Assembly (NCBI RefSeq): GCF_963675165.1
Contig: NC_087384.1
Location: 545,001 to 609,000 of the forward strand
DNA length: 64,000 bases
DNA from: Halichondria panicea
Lineage: Eukaryota; Porifera; Demospongiae; Suberitida; Halichondriidae
Direction of reading: 5' to 3'
Below are positions 54,635 to 64,000 of the stretch, in pieces. Made by a program: the position numbers and the translations under genes. Numbering within the stretch: position 1 is the first letter of the stretch; each line of letters begins with the position of its first letter. Below the pieces are notes generated by a model. It worked only from the letters and a program-made list of their open reading frames with translations, ran no database searches and had not been told where the DNA came from.

Positions 54635-54918
54635 GTCTAGTCTCGTGGATCAGCCGATATATCATATCGTCTGGCAAATTACACATGAGCTACTTGTGCT
54701 AAAATGAATTAGTAAACCGCATGCGCAGTTTCACAATTACTAGCACTGTAGCAGGTGCAGCAGTGCGGTTTCACAGCTATAGATTACTGCATCTTATTGC
54801 ATTTTTGAGGCACTTGACACGTTTAACGCACGTTATAGCAGATCTGGGTGTGCCAGCTAGCTCGTTGGAAGAGCAATCAGAATTCCAAGGCTCTTAAAGA
54901 GGACTAATTTATTGGGCT
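54635..54918. promoter_or_regulatory. Upstream region of METTL27-like gene
   Basis: 284 bp without a recognisable element apart from the MITE stump at its left edge. No TATA box seen. Confidence 0.35.
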
Positions 54919-55563
54919 ATGGCCGAGTTACCTTTCTCTGAGAGAGCGAAAGGTTTTGTTGCACTTGTTGCAGAAGGTGGTGGATCAATTGCTTACGACC
55001 AGTGGGCAAGCAGCTATGAAGTTGATGTCAATTCTATGAACTACTCTGGATACACGAGTGTTGTTCAAAAATGGCAGAGCTTTCATTTAAATGATGTTGG
55101 AAAGAAGCACAAACTTCTTGATACAGGATGCGGAACTGGCCTAGCTGGTGAATTGCTTTTAAATTCTGTATCAACTCCACAAGCAATTCAGCTTTATGGT
55201 GGTGACATTAGCAATGAGATGTTGAAGGTAGCAAAATCGAAAGGAATTTACACCGAGCTTCAAGTCATCAACCTGAAAGAGGAACTGCCATACGAAGCCA
55301 ATAGTTTTGACAGTGTTATCTGTGCTGGTGTGTTTGGGGTTGGACATTGTGGCCCGGAATGTTTACCAAACATCCTCCGTGTTCTCAAGCCGGGCTGTTT
55401 CTTCATTGCAACAGTCAACAAAGAATTGTTCGACCTGACAGCTAAAGAATGGAAAAAGCAGATATCAATATGCAACTGTGAACTGTTAGAGAACACTAAA
55501 ATGCCGTACCGAGATTATGCAACAGCTTTTGTGTTTGTTGTTCGTAAACTGATTCAGAACTAA
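54919..55563 (+). CDS. METTL27-like SAM-dependent methyltransferase
   Basis: An intronless 214-residue frame starting MAELPFSERAKGFVALVAEGG. IAYDQWASSYEVDVNSMNYSGY is the family signature before the core, followed by motif I LLDTGCGTGLAGELLL, GGDISNEMLKVAKSKGIY, FDSVICAGVFGVGHCGPECL and LKPGCFFIATVN. This order matches METTL27 (WBSCR27), a soluble class I methyltransferase with unsettled substrate. The methyltransferase half of the neighbouring fusion gene is of the same type, so they may share ancestry. The codons and lack of introns match the other enzymes in this block. Confidence 0.85.
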   Translation: MAELPFSERAKGFVALVAEGGGSIAYDQWASSYEVDVNSMNYSGYTSVVQKWQSFHLNDVGKKHKLLDTGCGTGLAGELLLNSVSTPQAIQLYGGDISNEMLKVAKSKGIYTELQVINLKEELPYEANSFDSVICAGVFGVGHCGPECLPNILRVLKPGCFFIATVNKELFDLTAKEWKKQISICNCELLENTKMPYRDYATAFVFVVRKLIQN

Positions 55564-55738
55564 TTGGACTCGTAATAATTATTGTATAGGATTATAATTA
55601 CAACTATAATTAATTTGTACATAAACAATGATCTAATTATGTTTTGAGGTTGCTAGCCAGACCTACGTACTACTGTATAATTATATAGTTAATCGAATGT
55701 AGGGTGCATGATCCCGTAGATCTTGTTCAAAGAGCCAT

Positions 55739-56525
55739 TTATTGGGGCTCCTTTTGAGTACATTCGGGTCGCGAAAGGTAGGTATTCGGCTTCCACTTGG
55801 TCAAATATCGCTGATGCATTCTTGCTGTGATCCGCATCTCTGGCATAAATAAGTAGGAATGTTGTTGCTGCGACCGCTTCATTAACAAGTCTGCTGCTAT
55901 TTTCATCAATACACCAGCTGCTTGATTGTTTTCAGCATAGAGAGGGGCCATGTTCATTCCAATTTCACTCCCCTCATTCATAATAATGGGCCTGACAAGA
56001 GTGTACCCAACAATTCCTCTGTCACAATCAAAAGCCACCCAGCCCATACTACCGGGAATATTCACCTAATTTTCCACTAGAGTTGTGTCTCTTGCAGCCA
56101 AAAACAGACGCGTCGTACTGTACTAGCATTTTAATGTCCACTGTTCGTATGGGTTTTGGTAATAAATCTTCTGATTTGAATTCCAGATGGTCTAGTTTTG
56201 AAAAAGCTTAACATCGCGATAGAATTTTCCCAAACAGTACAAAAACCTAAAGATTCGAAGAACGGAATCATGTACGGTAGTGAGTCGAGTCCTATTGTAA
56301 ATGTTTGATCTATAGTCTTTGAAAGATGTTTCAGCATCAGTGCCGCGTAGCTTTTGTGTCTATACTCTTTTCGTATTATCAGTGACCCACAGTGAGTAGA
56401 ATGCGAGGGATAGGAGATAACCATGATATGACTGATTACTTCTCCATCAAGCTCACCAACAAAGAAGCCTTTGGATCATAGCTGTAGGCACATGAGTAAT
56501 CTCCTGGACCAAATGTAGTCTGCAT
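55739..56525 (-). pseudogene. Decayed GNAT-family N-acetyltransferase
   Basis: From an ATG at 56525 the minus strand reads MQTTFGPGDYSCAYSYDPK. It then changes frame at a shortened A run (expected GFFVGELDGEVISHI) and continues MVISYPSHSTHCGSLIIRKEYRHKSYAALMLKHL, a GNAT acetyl-CoA-binding pattern (R-x-x-x-x-Y/G-A), then PFFESLGFCTVWE. More frame changes follow near 56190 and 56070, before NIPGSMGWVAFDCDRGIVGYTLVRP and GMNMAPLYAENNQAAGVLM, which look like a second GNAT-like half. At least three frameshifts make it a pseudogene. Introns do not explain the breaks. The double-GNAT layout with a closing acetyltransferase-18-like half is my best guess at family. Confidence 0.7.
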
Positions 56526-56526
56526 A

Positions 56527-56731
56527 ATGTATAGCGGGTAATTTTCGTGGGGTAAAATATTCGTTATTTTAGTGGGCAGGCTGACCTCCACGAAATTTTA
56601 ACGTAGGCATGGCTTATCGGAACGTAGGAATGCCGTGCAGCCACGAGACTAAACGAAATTTTTACTCACGAATACCACCGTTTCTCGAGTTGAACGAATT
56701 TTTTACCCCACGAAACTTACCCGCTATACGG
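56527..56731. mobile_element. MITE family 2 (GTATAGCGGGTAA ends)
   Basis: A 205-bp element; the right end is CCGTATAGCGGGTAAGTTTC on the minus strand and the left end the same with two changed bases. TA flanks both sides. Its left TA overlaps the start codon region of the GNAT pseudogene. Confidence 0.8.
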
Positions 56732-57687
56732 TATACGAAGTATGGGAGGGCGGGCAGACTAGACCAAATGGCCTCCATTTGTTTTCTACAACAAATCGAA
56801 TGGGAAACTGCAAATCTTTTTTTCATCGAGAGGTCCTTCTTTCTTTCTTTATTTGTATTTCTTCCCTCTTCTTATTGTGACAAAGACTCAGTCTGGCCGG
56901 GCGCGGTGCAATTGTGCATGAGGAATTTCCCAGGGGCGAGTCCTAGCCTCGATTAAAGGCCGATTAAAATACGTATACTCGGCCTGGACGATATTTGTTT
57001 TTTGTACTTGTGACCCTTTACCAACTATTACGTGAAAGCTGCGCATGGGCACAAAAGCTAGCCTCCTAGTCTGGGGGCCAGACCTAATAGCTCGGGGGCA
57101 AAATCAAGAGAGCTAAGATTAGGTCTGGAGACTCTTGCAGCATTTCCGTGTGCTCTAGCGGAATGTGGCCAGAGCCAATGAAATGCATATCCTATGTCAT
57201 GTGATTTTTAACCCAATGAAATGCGAGTATTGCACCTGTGGAATTTGGATACAGCCAATGAAATGAGAGTATTGCTACATCTACTCCTTCTTTATAACCT
57301 CCAATATCACACGGCAGTGCTGCAAGAGTCCCAGACCTCTTTCTCTCTTCCCCTCCCCCCTCTTGAGAAAAGGTCTGGCCCCCAGACTAGATCCTGTCCT
57401 CATGCTATTTTGCTAAGTTTCTGACCAGAAACACGTTTGCAACTAACACTGGCCTAATACAGGAAATGCACCTGAGTTTTGGCTGCAAAATGTCTCAAAT
57501 CATCAGTAAATTCACTAGAAATAATAATGAGAGTGTATCAATCGCAGTGAAACCTGTGTAGTCATTCATAGGTACTATAAATTGAAGGAGGAGTCATCGG
57601 GTGAAATGTCATAGTCTATGAATAACATTAACTACACTAAATAAAGGGAAAGATCGTCAGTATAACTAACTGTTTCTCAATGAGGAG
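56732..57687. other. Intergenic upstream of mevalonate kinase
   Basis: No gene seen apart from the foldback element at 57066. A short upstream frame (ATG at 57679, eight codons, MRRWLLLL) precedes and overlaps the MVK start. Confidence 0.45.
57066..57390. mobile_element. Foldback element with CTAGTCTGGGGGCCAGACCT ends
   Basis: Perfect 20-bp inverted ends (57066-57085 and 57371-57390), plus a second inverted pair inside (GGAGACTCTTGCAGC against GCTGCAAGAGTCCC). The centre has a tandem AGCCAATGAAATG motif. No clear target duplication. Non-coding. Confidence 0.78.
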
Positions 57688-59887
57688 ATGGCTACTGCTC
57701 CTATAAATGGTGCTCTGTTAGTGTCCGCTCCAGGAAAGGTGATTCTTCATGGAGAGCATGCAGTGGTGTATGGAAAGGTGAGGCATATTACTAAATCTAG
57801 CGCATCCCAAATCACACACATTCTAGCAGTTGCAAGCACGCAATATCTGATCATATAAATTACACATGAGAGCTTGTTACGTTGAATAATATTGCGTTTA
57901 TGCAGCCTGCTTTGGCATCTAGTGTGGACCTGCGTTGTTACACACTGCTGAAGCCCTGCCCCTCACCCACCATCTCATTGGACCTCCCAGACTTGGGACT
58001 GAAACGGAGCTGGTCTCTCTCGGAGCTAATGGTCGTACCCCCTGAGGAGAAGTTGAGGGAGCTAGCAGGTGTTGGGGATACCCCCGACACTGGTGCTGTG
58101 GCTTGCCTGGCCTTCCTGTACCTACTCACACACATCTGTGGAGACAAGCTGAGGTACGCCTATACTGTAGGGATTATTATCTTTTCAGTGTGATGCAGTG
58201 TGTCTGTGGTGTTAAAAGTAATTGCCAAGAAGTACTGGAATATATTAGGAATATATTAGGATGCATTGTAGAAAGTTTCTCAAACCCACCACTAATTAGT
58301 TTTATCTACTTGAAATCCACTGTAATTGCTACTTATTCCACTTCTTCACATTCACCCAGCTTACATTCCGTTGTATACAATTGCTACGGTGTACAAACTA
58401 AGGACAGTATGCTTATCCTCTCTCACCACACACACAGAGGTGGATTGGAAGTGCTGGTAGTCGCCTCACTCCCAGCTGGTGCTGGTTTGGGCTCCTCGGC
58501 TGCCTACTCTGTTAGTCTAGCAGCCGCTCTCTTGACTCATGTCCGCTCCCTTCAACCGCCCACCCTTGTTGACTCCACCCACTCACTGGCCCACCCCCTA
58601 GAGGGGATATTGAGCAAGCTGATTGGTGGATGTGGCCCCGTGTCTGTATGGGGAGAGGAGGATTTGACCACCATCAATAAGTGGGGTTTCGAGGCAGAGA
58701 GATTGATTCATGGACAACCATCAGGGATTGATAACTCCATCAGTACATTTGGTGAGCCTGGGTAATTATGTGCAGCAGCACTATACTGTAGTTTTTTGTG
58801 GGTGTTTTTTCTCAATCAGGCTTGTTTTCGGAGCTATGCTTGATTGTCCATAACTTGTGTTGCGAACGTCCGATTAAAAAAATTATTGCATTTTAGTAGC
58901 TGGTTTGGTAGTGCTGCAATAATTATGGTGTGATTAAATCAGTGATTTATTTCAGGCCCAAATTGTCCATTTTTAAAAGTGTGGGCGACGGATATAATTA
59001 TTAGAAAGTGTTGGTTAAGTGGTTGCTATTTATTATTCCTATTCCAGGAGGAGCCATCAGTTTCAAGGCTGGTCAAATCACCAAGTTAAAGAGGTGAGCC
59101 TTCCATCGACTGCTAGCTGATGACACACCAGACCACACCCCCTCTCTCTATAGTATGCCTCGACTACGAGTGCTGCTGGTGAACACACAAGTACCTCGGA
59201 GCACAAAGAAGCTAGTGGCCGGAGTGAGGGAGAGAAGAGAGAAAGTGGGTTTATCCAATACTTTATGATTTTCTAAAACTCACTTTTGATAGTTGGGGAG
59301 GAAGAGCCATAAACTGATCGATTGTTTCACCTGCTGTATTCTACATACTAGTGTGTGTGTGTCTGAATGTTGCTAATGTGAATAAATGTCTTCCGCTAGT
59401 TCCCGTCTCTGGTGGACCATATCCTGGATGCTATGGAGAGTCTAGTGAACACTGCCATGGAGTCGTTCCACGATATGGAATCACATGATAGTCACATGAC
59501 ACCCTCATATCAACGCCTACAGGTAAACATGTTACACTGACACATTGTTATGCTATTGTCCTCATTAGGAGCTGTTTACAATCAACCATCATCTACTGAA
59601 TGCCCTGGGGGTTGGGCACTCTAGTCTGGACCACGTCTGTGAGATAGTCACCAAGTTTGGTCTCAGTGGAAAGCTAACAGGAGCTGGTGGAGGGGGGTGT
59701 GCCATAGCGCTATTACCGCCAGGTGGGTGGGTGTGGTTAAACCATAAACTTTGACCCTTTGTACGCAGATACGACCCCTGAGGTGGTGGAGGAGTGCAGT
59801 ACTGCATTGACAGAGGCTGGGTACAAGTGTTGGTCTACCCTGGTGGGGACTAGAGGAGTATGTCAGCACAGCTTGGACACTTCTTGA
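57688..59887 (+). CDS. MVK: Mevalonate kinase
   Basis: Eight exons: 57688-57777, 57906-58153, 58438-58751, 59048-59093, 59154-59244, 59400-59522, 59569-59722 and 59769-59887. They total 1185 nt, 394 residues (human enzyme 396). GHMP-kinase motifs are all present: [18 protein letters not shown] at the N-terminus, [20 protein letters not shown] for ATP binding, [13 protein letters not shown] with the catalytic Asp, and [16 protein letters not shown] near the end. It phosphorylates mevalonate with ATP on the way to isoprenoids and sterols, in cytosol/peroxisome. The start at 57688 gives [17 protein letters not shown]; an out-of-frame ATG nine bases upstream opens a tiny uORF. It is convergent with SHPK, with stops 100 bp apart. 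Open frames that run past exon 2 are intron read-through. Confidence 0.96.
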
Positions 59888-59986
59888 ATATACATCATCT
59901 TTTTATTTCTGAAAATATTTATTGTGATGATTCAAGATGATTGTACATCCATCATTTTTTAAACACAATGCACATAAAATATGAGT
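59888..59986. other. 99-bp convergent 3' interval MVK / SHPK
   Basis: Only 99 bp separate the two stop codons. Both poly(A) sites must lie here or inside the opposite gene, so antisense overlap of 3' UTRs is likely. Confidence 0.6.
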
Positions 59987-62271
59987 TTAATATAAAAGTA
60001 TTGCTGCCTTGGCTGCCCCCAGAGGAGAGCCCACCCCCGGCTTGATTATCAGTGGAAGTCCAAACACATTCTCCGTATGTTTCCTTAACACGTCGTTCTT
60101 TTCCAAACTCGTACCACTTCCCAGTAATCTCGTCACCTGTGCGTGTGTGTGTGTGTGTGTGTGTGTGAGGGGGTGGTCTTCCCACTGTATATGATATATG
60201 TGTGTGAGGGGGGTGGTCTGCCCACCTTTAGCTCTTGTAGAACCTTGGCTGTCATCATAGAATGCAGATTCTCCACAATTCCTCTAAACAGAGCGCTAGC
60301 AACATCTCCAATCGACGCGTTATCTTCGGCGACATTTTCCAACCCTCCTCTCTGATTGGGTGTGTGTCTCTCTCCCCATAGCCTCACGTCCACTCGCAGC
60401 GTTGTAGTCATGTGATCTTGGGCCCTGGTCATCAGTCTAGCGTAGATCTCCTCCTCAATAGGACATGGTAGACCCAGCTCACCCAGCCAAGAGCGTAGAG
60501 TACTCACAAAAGTCTTGACTACATTGCCACCAGATAGCGAGGCAGCGACGATAAGTGTCTGCTGACTGAAGTAGGGCACTTTCAGTACGGAGGTGGGTAG
60601 ATGGTCGAGGGGGGTGCTCTTGATGGCCACCAGCTGACTTGAAGTCCCAATATTCAGCACTGTGTATAAAATTCACTATTTAGCAATTATTTTATAATAG
60701 GGCTCCCTAAAGCTGAATAATTGGTTTGTAAGCTGCTCACGTTATATCTGCACTCTTACCAGCATCAGTCGTGTTGGGTTGAGCAGCCAATACGGAGCAT
60801 TGCATGTCCCCCAGTGCCACGCCCACTAGCACACCCCCTGCTATACCATGCCAGGAGCTCTTGAGACGGCCAGCAATGGCGGGTACTGACACCACCCTCG
60901 GTAGTAGATGAACAGGGAAGCCAGACTCAGCTAGACTAGAGGAAAGTACAGTCACAGTTAATATTGATAAAGAACAGCAATTATGTTATCAATCTGTGGA
61001 GGTGAATGACTTTAACCATAGATAGAAGAGAAAGGGATTGGCAACGGGGGCAGTTCACGTGATGCTTTTACATTGAATGTACACAGATGGGCCTGAAACC
61101 ATCTGTGTTTCGCCCTAAAACTCCCGCGAAAACCCGGGAAACTTATTGTGTCTAATGCCTACTTCTCAAAGACCCCTCCAACACTTAAACACATGCCCCC
61201 TGATGGTAGGTATCATTTAGAAATGATAATCTTGATTTTCGTGAAGTAGCTAGAGGTACAGAGAGCCTCTGTCAGAGGCTTTTTCATGCTTGTGTTCCTA
61301 TAGCACCTATGATATAGCTAAAGTTGTGTTACTAAGTAGTGTGCTATGTCCCAAATCGCCACACAAATGAGGTGAAGTTGATGTTTAGTAGTAGAACTGC
61401 TTGTAGACTTTTTTACAGACGGCAAAAACAATTCTCATGAATTATTCATGTTTAGACTCCCATGTTGGAAGTAAGCCTCGAGGCGAAACACGGATAGTAC
61501 CGGAAGTGTACTCCGTTGCCAATCCCTTTCTCTTCTATCTATGCTTTAACCAACTCACCGTAAATAAGCAAACAAAAATGTCTCAAGCATTTTACCTACT
61601 TTTAATTGCTACTTTTAATCTAAAACTTACAGGTCTGTTTCCCAGGACATGTTGGCTTGATCAAAGTAACCCCAGCCGGCTGCATTCTGATTGGACATCA
61701 TGAGCACACCTCTGTCGTCATCACCCACTAACGCCCACACCACATAGTCCATGATGGTGCCAGCACAATCATAGCCCTTCAACTGCTCCGGACAGTGTCT
61801 CTGTAACCACGCCAATGTAGCACATCCATAACCAGAGCTGATAGCAACCGGCTGTCTAGTCTGCGGTAAGGAAGAGAGAAAATTTGTATCGCATCGTCCA
61901 TCTTGGCAAGTGATAAGATTGCTTGGGGTTTGCTCGTTTGTACTGCTCCAAAGTAAACAGCCATGCATTTGCCCACACACTGCTATGGCTCTCACAGATG
62001 TCAACAGGGCAGTATCGAACTTGTCCAGACATGACTCCAACGAGGATTGTATCCCGGCAACACTTCTCTCACTTGCTCCAGTCACTGAAGATGTTTGGAG
62101 TTCTCCTAAATCAACTGAGCTCTCTTGCAAGATACTCAGTCCCGCGGTGTTCACTAGGGCACACTTGACTCTGCTGGTACCAACGTCTATTCCCAGCACA
62201 CACTCCATCTTGCTGTCTGTAGCTGTCTGCATGGCCGGAAATTGAATAGGGGGAGGGGCTGGTTGCACCAT
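59987..62271 (-). CDS. SHPK: Sedoheptulokinase
   Basis: Four exons, 62271-61631, 60935-60760, 60659-60226 and 60136-59987, total 1401 nt, 466 residues (human 478). FGGY-kinase features are the phosphate loop GIDVGTSRVKCAL, CGQMHGCLLW, TCQDGRC, SSGYGCATLAWL, YDCAGTIMDYVV and SNQNAAGWGYFD in exon 1; GFPVHLLP and VGVALGDMQCSV in exon 2; VLNIGTSSQL, AASLSGGNVV and FRGIVENLHSM in exon 3; GSGTSLEKNDVL and GAAKAAILLY at the end. It phosphorylates sedoheptulose to the 7-phosphate, feeding the pentose phosphate pathway. The last exon uses a frame that changes at the splice; reading straight on from exon 3 gives nonsense. Two later in-frame ATGs are possible starts. Intron 1 contains a transposon-like element. 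Confidence 0.95.
61016..61544. mobile_element. CCATAGAT-ended inverted-repeat element, copy 2
   Basis: A 529-bp element in SHPK intron 1. The left end is CCATAGATAGAAGAGAAAGG and the right end is the imperfect inverse ending ATCTATGC. TTTAA flanks both ends (61011-61015 and 61545-61549). It has the same end motif and the same 5-bp A/T-only duplication length as the element at 22316. Confidence 0.8.
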
Positions 62272-62430
62272 GTTTCTGCAATTTTACTACTGTACAACCA
62301 CTTACTTGGTGCCGGTGGTGCAACATAGCTGTATCATTCCTCACCAAAGGTAAAAGTGCTTGAGCGTGTTCTAGTAGCCATTATCCAATCCTTGTATATC
62401 TCAGGAATAAGGTAGCTGTGTTGTGTGACC
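62272..62430. promoter_or_regulatory. Divergent promoter interval SHPK / DUF4291
   Basis: A 159-bp gap between outward-facing ATGs. No TATA box or obvious repeats. Confidence 0.55.
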
Positions 62431-63540
62431 ATGGCATCAGCCCCCAGGCCCAGCAAGACGTGGAGAGTGCAATCGTACCTGGAACAACGAGACAGAGAAT
62501 GGCCTCACGAGGGGAAACATGTTCTGGCACAGTACGATGAGGAGACTGTGGTAGTCTATCAGGCTTACTGTCCGGAGATAGCAGATTACGCTGTCAAGCA
62601 TCAATGGTAAATGGTATTAACTAACTTTAATACGGTGTATTAGCAAGACATTTAATTGCTAATGTATCTACTACACATCCACGTTTATAACAGTATAGCC
62701 GTTTAAAAACTCACAACTTTAACAGCTACCAACTAGTTACTAGTTTGTGGTTTATATATTTAGCTAGCTACACAGTTATACTGCATACTGTACATACACC
62801 CACATAGTATTCTAACTACCCCGCCCACCCCCCCCCCACACACACACACACACACAGCTTTGGTGGTGGTAAATTCTCGTACAGTCGTATGTCGTGGATC
62901 AAGACCAACTTCCTGTGGATGATGTACAGAGCTGGCTGGGCCACCAAGAGTCGTCAGGACAGGATACTGGCTGTGTGGCTCAAGAGGGAAGGATTCGATC
63001 AGATACTCTCCTTAGCTCTGACCGGACATGATGAAAAGGAGAAAGGGGCTAAAAGATCACCAGTACGACTCCAATGGGACCCAGACCACACCCCCTCTGG
63101 TACTTGTGAGCAAAGGAGGGCTATTCAACTTGGCCTGAGGGATGAGGTACAAAATAATAATATCTCTAGTGGCTAATTTAGACTAGATCTATGCCTCTGT
63201 TTTAATATAGCTCAGTGTCTATGGCATGTTTAAGCCTCAAATTTGTACTAGTATGTCGTTTCTTCTTAATTATTGTGAATTGATACACACACTTGTGATA
63301 GTGTTTACTGTTAAATTGTTTCATTCATTGCTGCTGGTTATTTGACTACATGCATAGGTGCTGGCATCATATGGCAAAGAGTGGATTGTACAGATCAAAG
63401 ATGTGACTGAGTTTGTGAACGAACAGTACGAACATGTGAAGAAGAACCAACTGAGTGAACTGAAGGTTGCCGAGGAGAGGGTCTATCCTGTCACCAACAC
63501 AGAGACAGCTGCTCAAATATATGTGGACACTCTCAAATAA
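62431..63540 (+). CDS. DUF4291-family protein
   Basis: Three exons, 62431-62606, 62858-63146 and 63358-63540, total 648 nt, 215 residues. It starts MASAPRPSKTWRVQSYLEQ. Family hallmarks as I recall them are VVVYQAYCPEIADYAVKHQ, then FGGGKFSYSRMSWIKTNFLWMMYRAGWATK, QDRILAVWLKREGFD, the VRLQWDPDH block and RRAIQLGLR. DUF4291 proteins are known from bacteria, fungi and scattered eukaryotes, and no reaction is established to my knowledge. The strongly conserved SRMSWIK and QWDPDH motifs look like an enzyme or nucleotide-handling site, but that is inference. The second exon is entered from a C/CA run. The start at 62431 avoids a GTG-initiated extension. Confidence 0.87.
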
Positions 63541-63570
63541 ATTATATGAACACATACCCAAAAATTTGAA

Positions 63571-63981
63571 CTAGCGAGTGCCTGTTGAATAATAATCATT
63601 TCTTGGAAATTGTGATAGTTTTTGTTCCAGTGCACTTTCATAACGTTTCCTCCTGTTTTCTTTGTATACCTCCAATCTTCGTGTCTCTTGTTCTTCATCT
63701 GAGCAGGCTGCTGACCATCGATCTGTGCTAAAGTGATCGGGTTGTCGTCGGCAACACACTGCTTTGTCGGGTGAACTCCCGGGTATCGTCTTAGTTACCG
63801 ATATATCCATTTTTAAGGGAACAGAATCATGTAACTGAGTGTAACAGGACGTGTTCCTTGTATCTACTGTACTGGTGGCAGTTGAGCTTGTAATAAGAGG
63901 TGTGGCTTGAGGGATGAGGGGTGTGGTCGGTCCGCTACCCGTCTCCATCAGGGCTGAACTACTCGTTTGGTCAGTACTCAT
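63571..63981 (-). CDS. Small uncharacterised protein, possibly LIAT1-like
   Basis: A 136-codon frame with an ATG at 63981, 20 bases from the window edge. The first half is Ser/Thr/Pro-rich and disordered. The C-terminal part, SDEEQETRRLEVYKENRRKRYESALEQKL, is a charged helix whose Y-K-x-N-R-R-x-R-Y pattern recalls the conserved end of LIAT1 and related small proteins. The codons look natural and there are no internal stops, but exon limits are unverified and the true 5' end may lie outside the window. It is convergent with the DUF4291 gene (stop codons 31 bp apart). Confidence 0.5.
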   Translation of the reverse strand: MSTDQTSSSALMETGSGPTTPLIPQATPLITSSTATSTVDTRNTSCYTQLHDSVPLKMDISVTKTIPGSSPDKAVCCRRQPDHFSTDRWSAACSDEEQETRRLEVYKENRRKRYESALEQKLSQFPRNDYYSTGTR

Positions 63982-64000
63982 TATATCAGACGAAGAGCAA

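Noticed and set aside
59952-60185. Frame ending GDEITGKWYEFGKERRVKET
   Set aside because: Wrong frame of the last SHPK exon. The phase from exon 3 gives VTRLLGSGTSLEKNDVL, which matches the family.

Overview
The window reads as a gene-dense, intron-bearing animal genome. It has about fifteen protein-coding loci on both strands, mostly with short GT-AG introns. Neighbouring genes are a few hundred bases apart, AT-rich spacers carry many small inverted-repeat elements, and CA/TG microsatellites are very frequent. The gene set (MKS1, KMT5A, ZDHHC5/8, TRMT44, CYB5D2, LYRM9, SHPK, MVK, a DAZAP1/Musashi-like RNA-binding protein) is metazoan. The compactness suggests a demosponge (Amphimedon-like), but that identification is inference. 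Exon models were assembled by eye from splice sites, reading phase and remembered family sequences. Where every exon was resolved, the summed lengths are divisible by three.

0-14 kb: an EFCAB5 gene (minus strand, runs off the left edge) is head-to-head with the first of two tandem intronless genes encoding WWE-WWE-PARP proteins. Repeat debris separates the pair. A ZDHHC5/8 palmitoyltransferase follows on the minus strand.

14-41 kb: MKS1 (plus), a two-RRM DAZAP1/Musashi-like gene (minus, 10 kb), TRMT44 (minus), CYB5D2/neuferricin (plus) and KMT5A (minus). Several pairs share short divergent intervals: EFCAB5/PARP, ZDHHC/MKS1, TRMT44/CYB5D2, KMT5A/3beta-HSD-like and SHPK/DUF4291. Others are convergent with almost touching 3' ends (CYB5D2/KMT5A, MVK/SHPK).

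41-56.5 kb is different in character. It holds mostly intronless enzyme genes: a 3beta-HSD-like dehydrogenase, a class I methyltransferase, two inverted copies of a nitrilase-like/methyltransferase fusion (one broken by a one-base deletion), a METTL27-like methyltransferase and a decayed GNAT acetyltransferase. They sit among inverted duplications, LINE reverse-transcriptase scraps and terminal-inverted-repeat elements. LYRM9 is the one small intron-bearing gene there. This is the accessory part of the window and the best candidate for an undescribed enzyme set, although nothing in the sequence proves a shared pathway.

57-64 kb: mevalonate kinase (plus), sedoheptulokinase (minus), a DUF4291 gene (plus) and a small uncharacterised ORF (minus).

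Two genome-wide themes stand out. Long CA repeats run directly into the 3' splice sites of many introns. Several short inverted-repeat element families can be delimited here with their target-site duplications.
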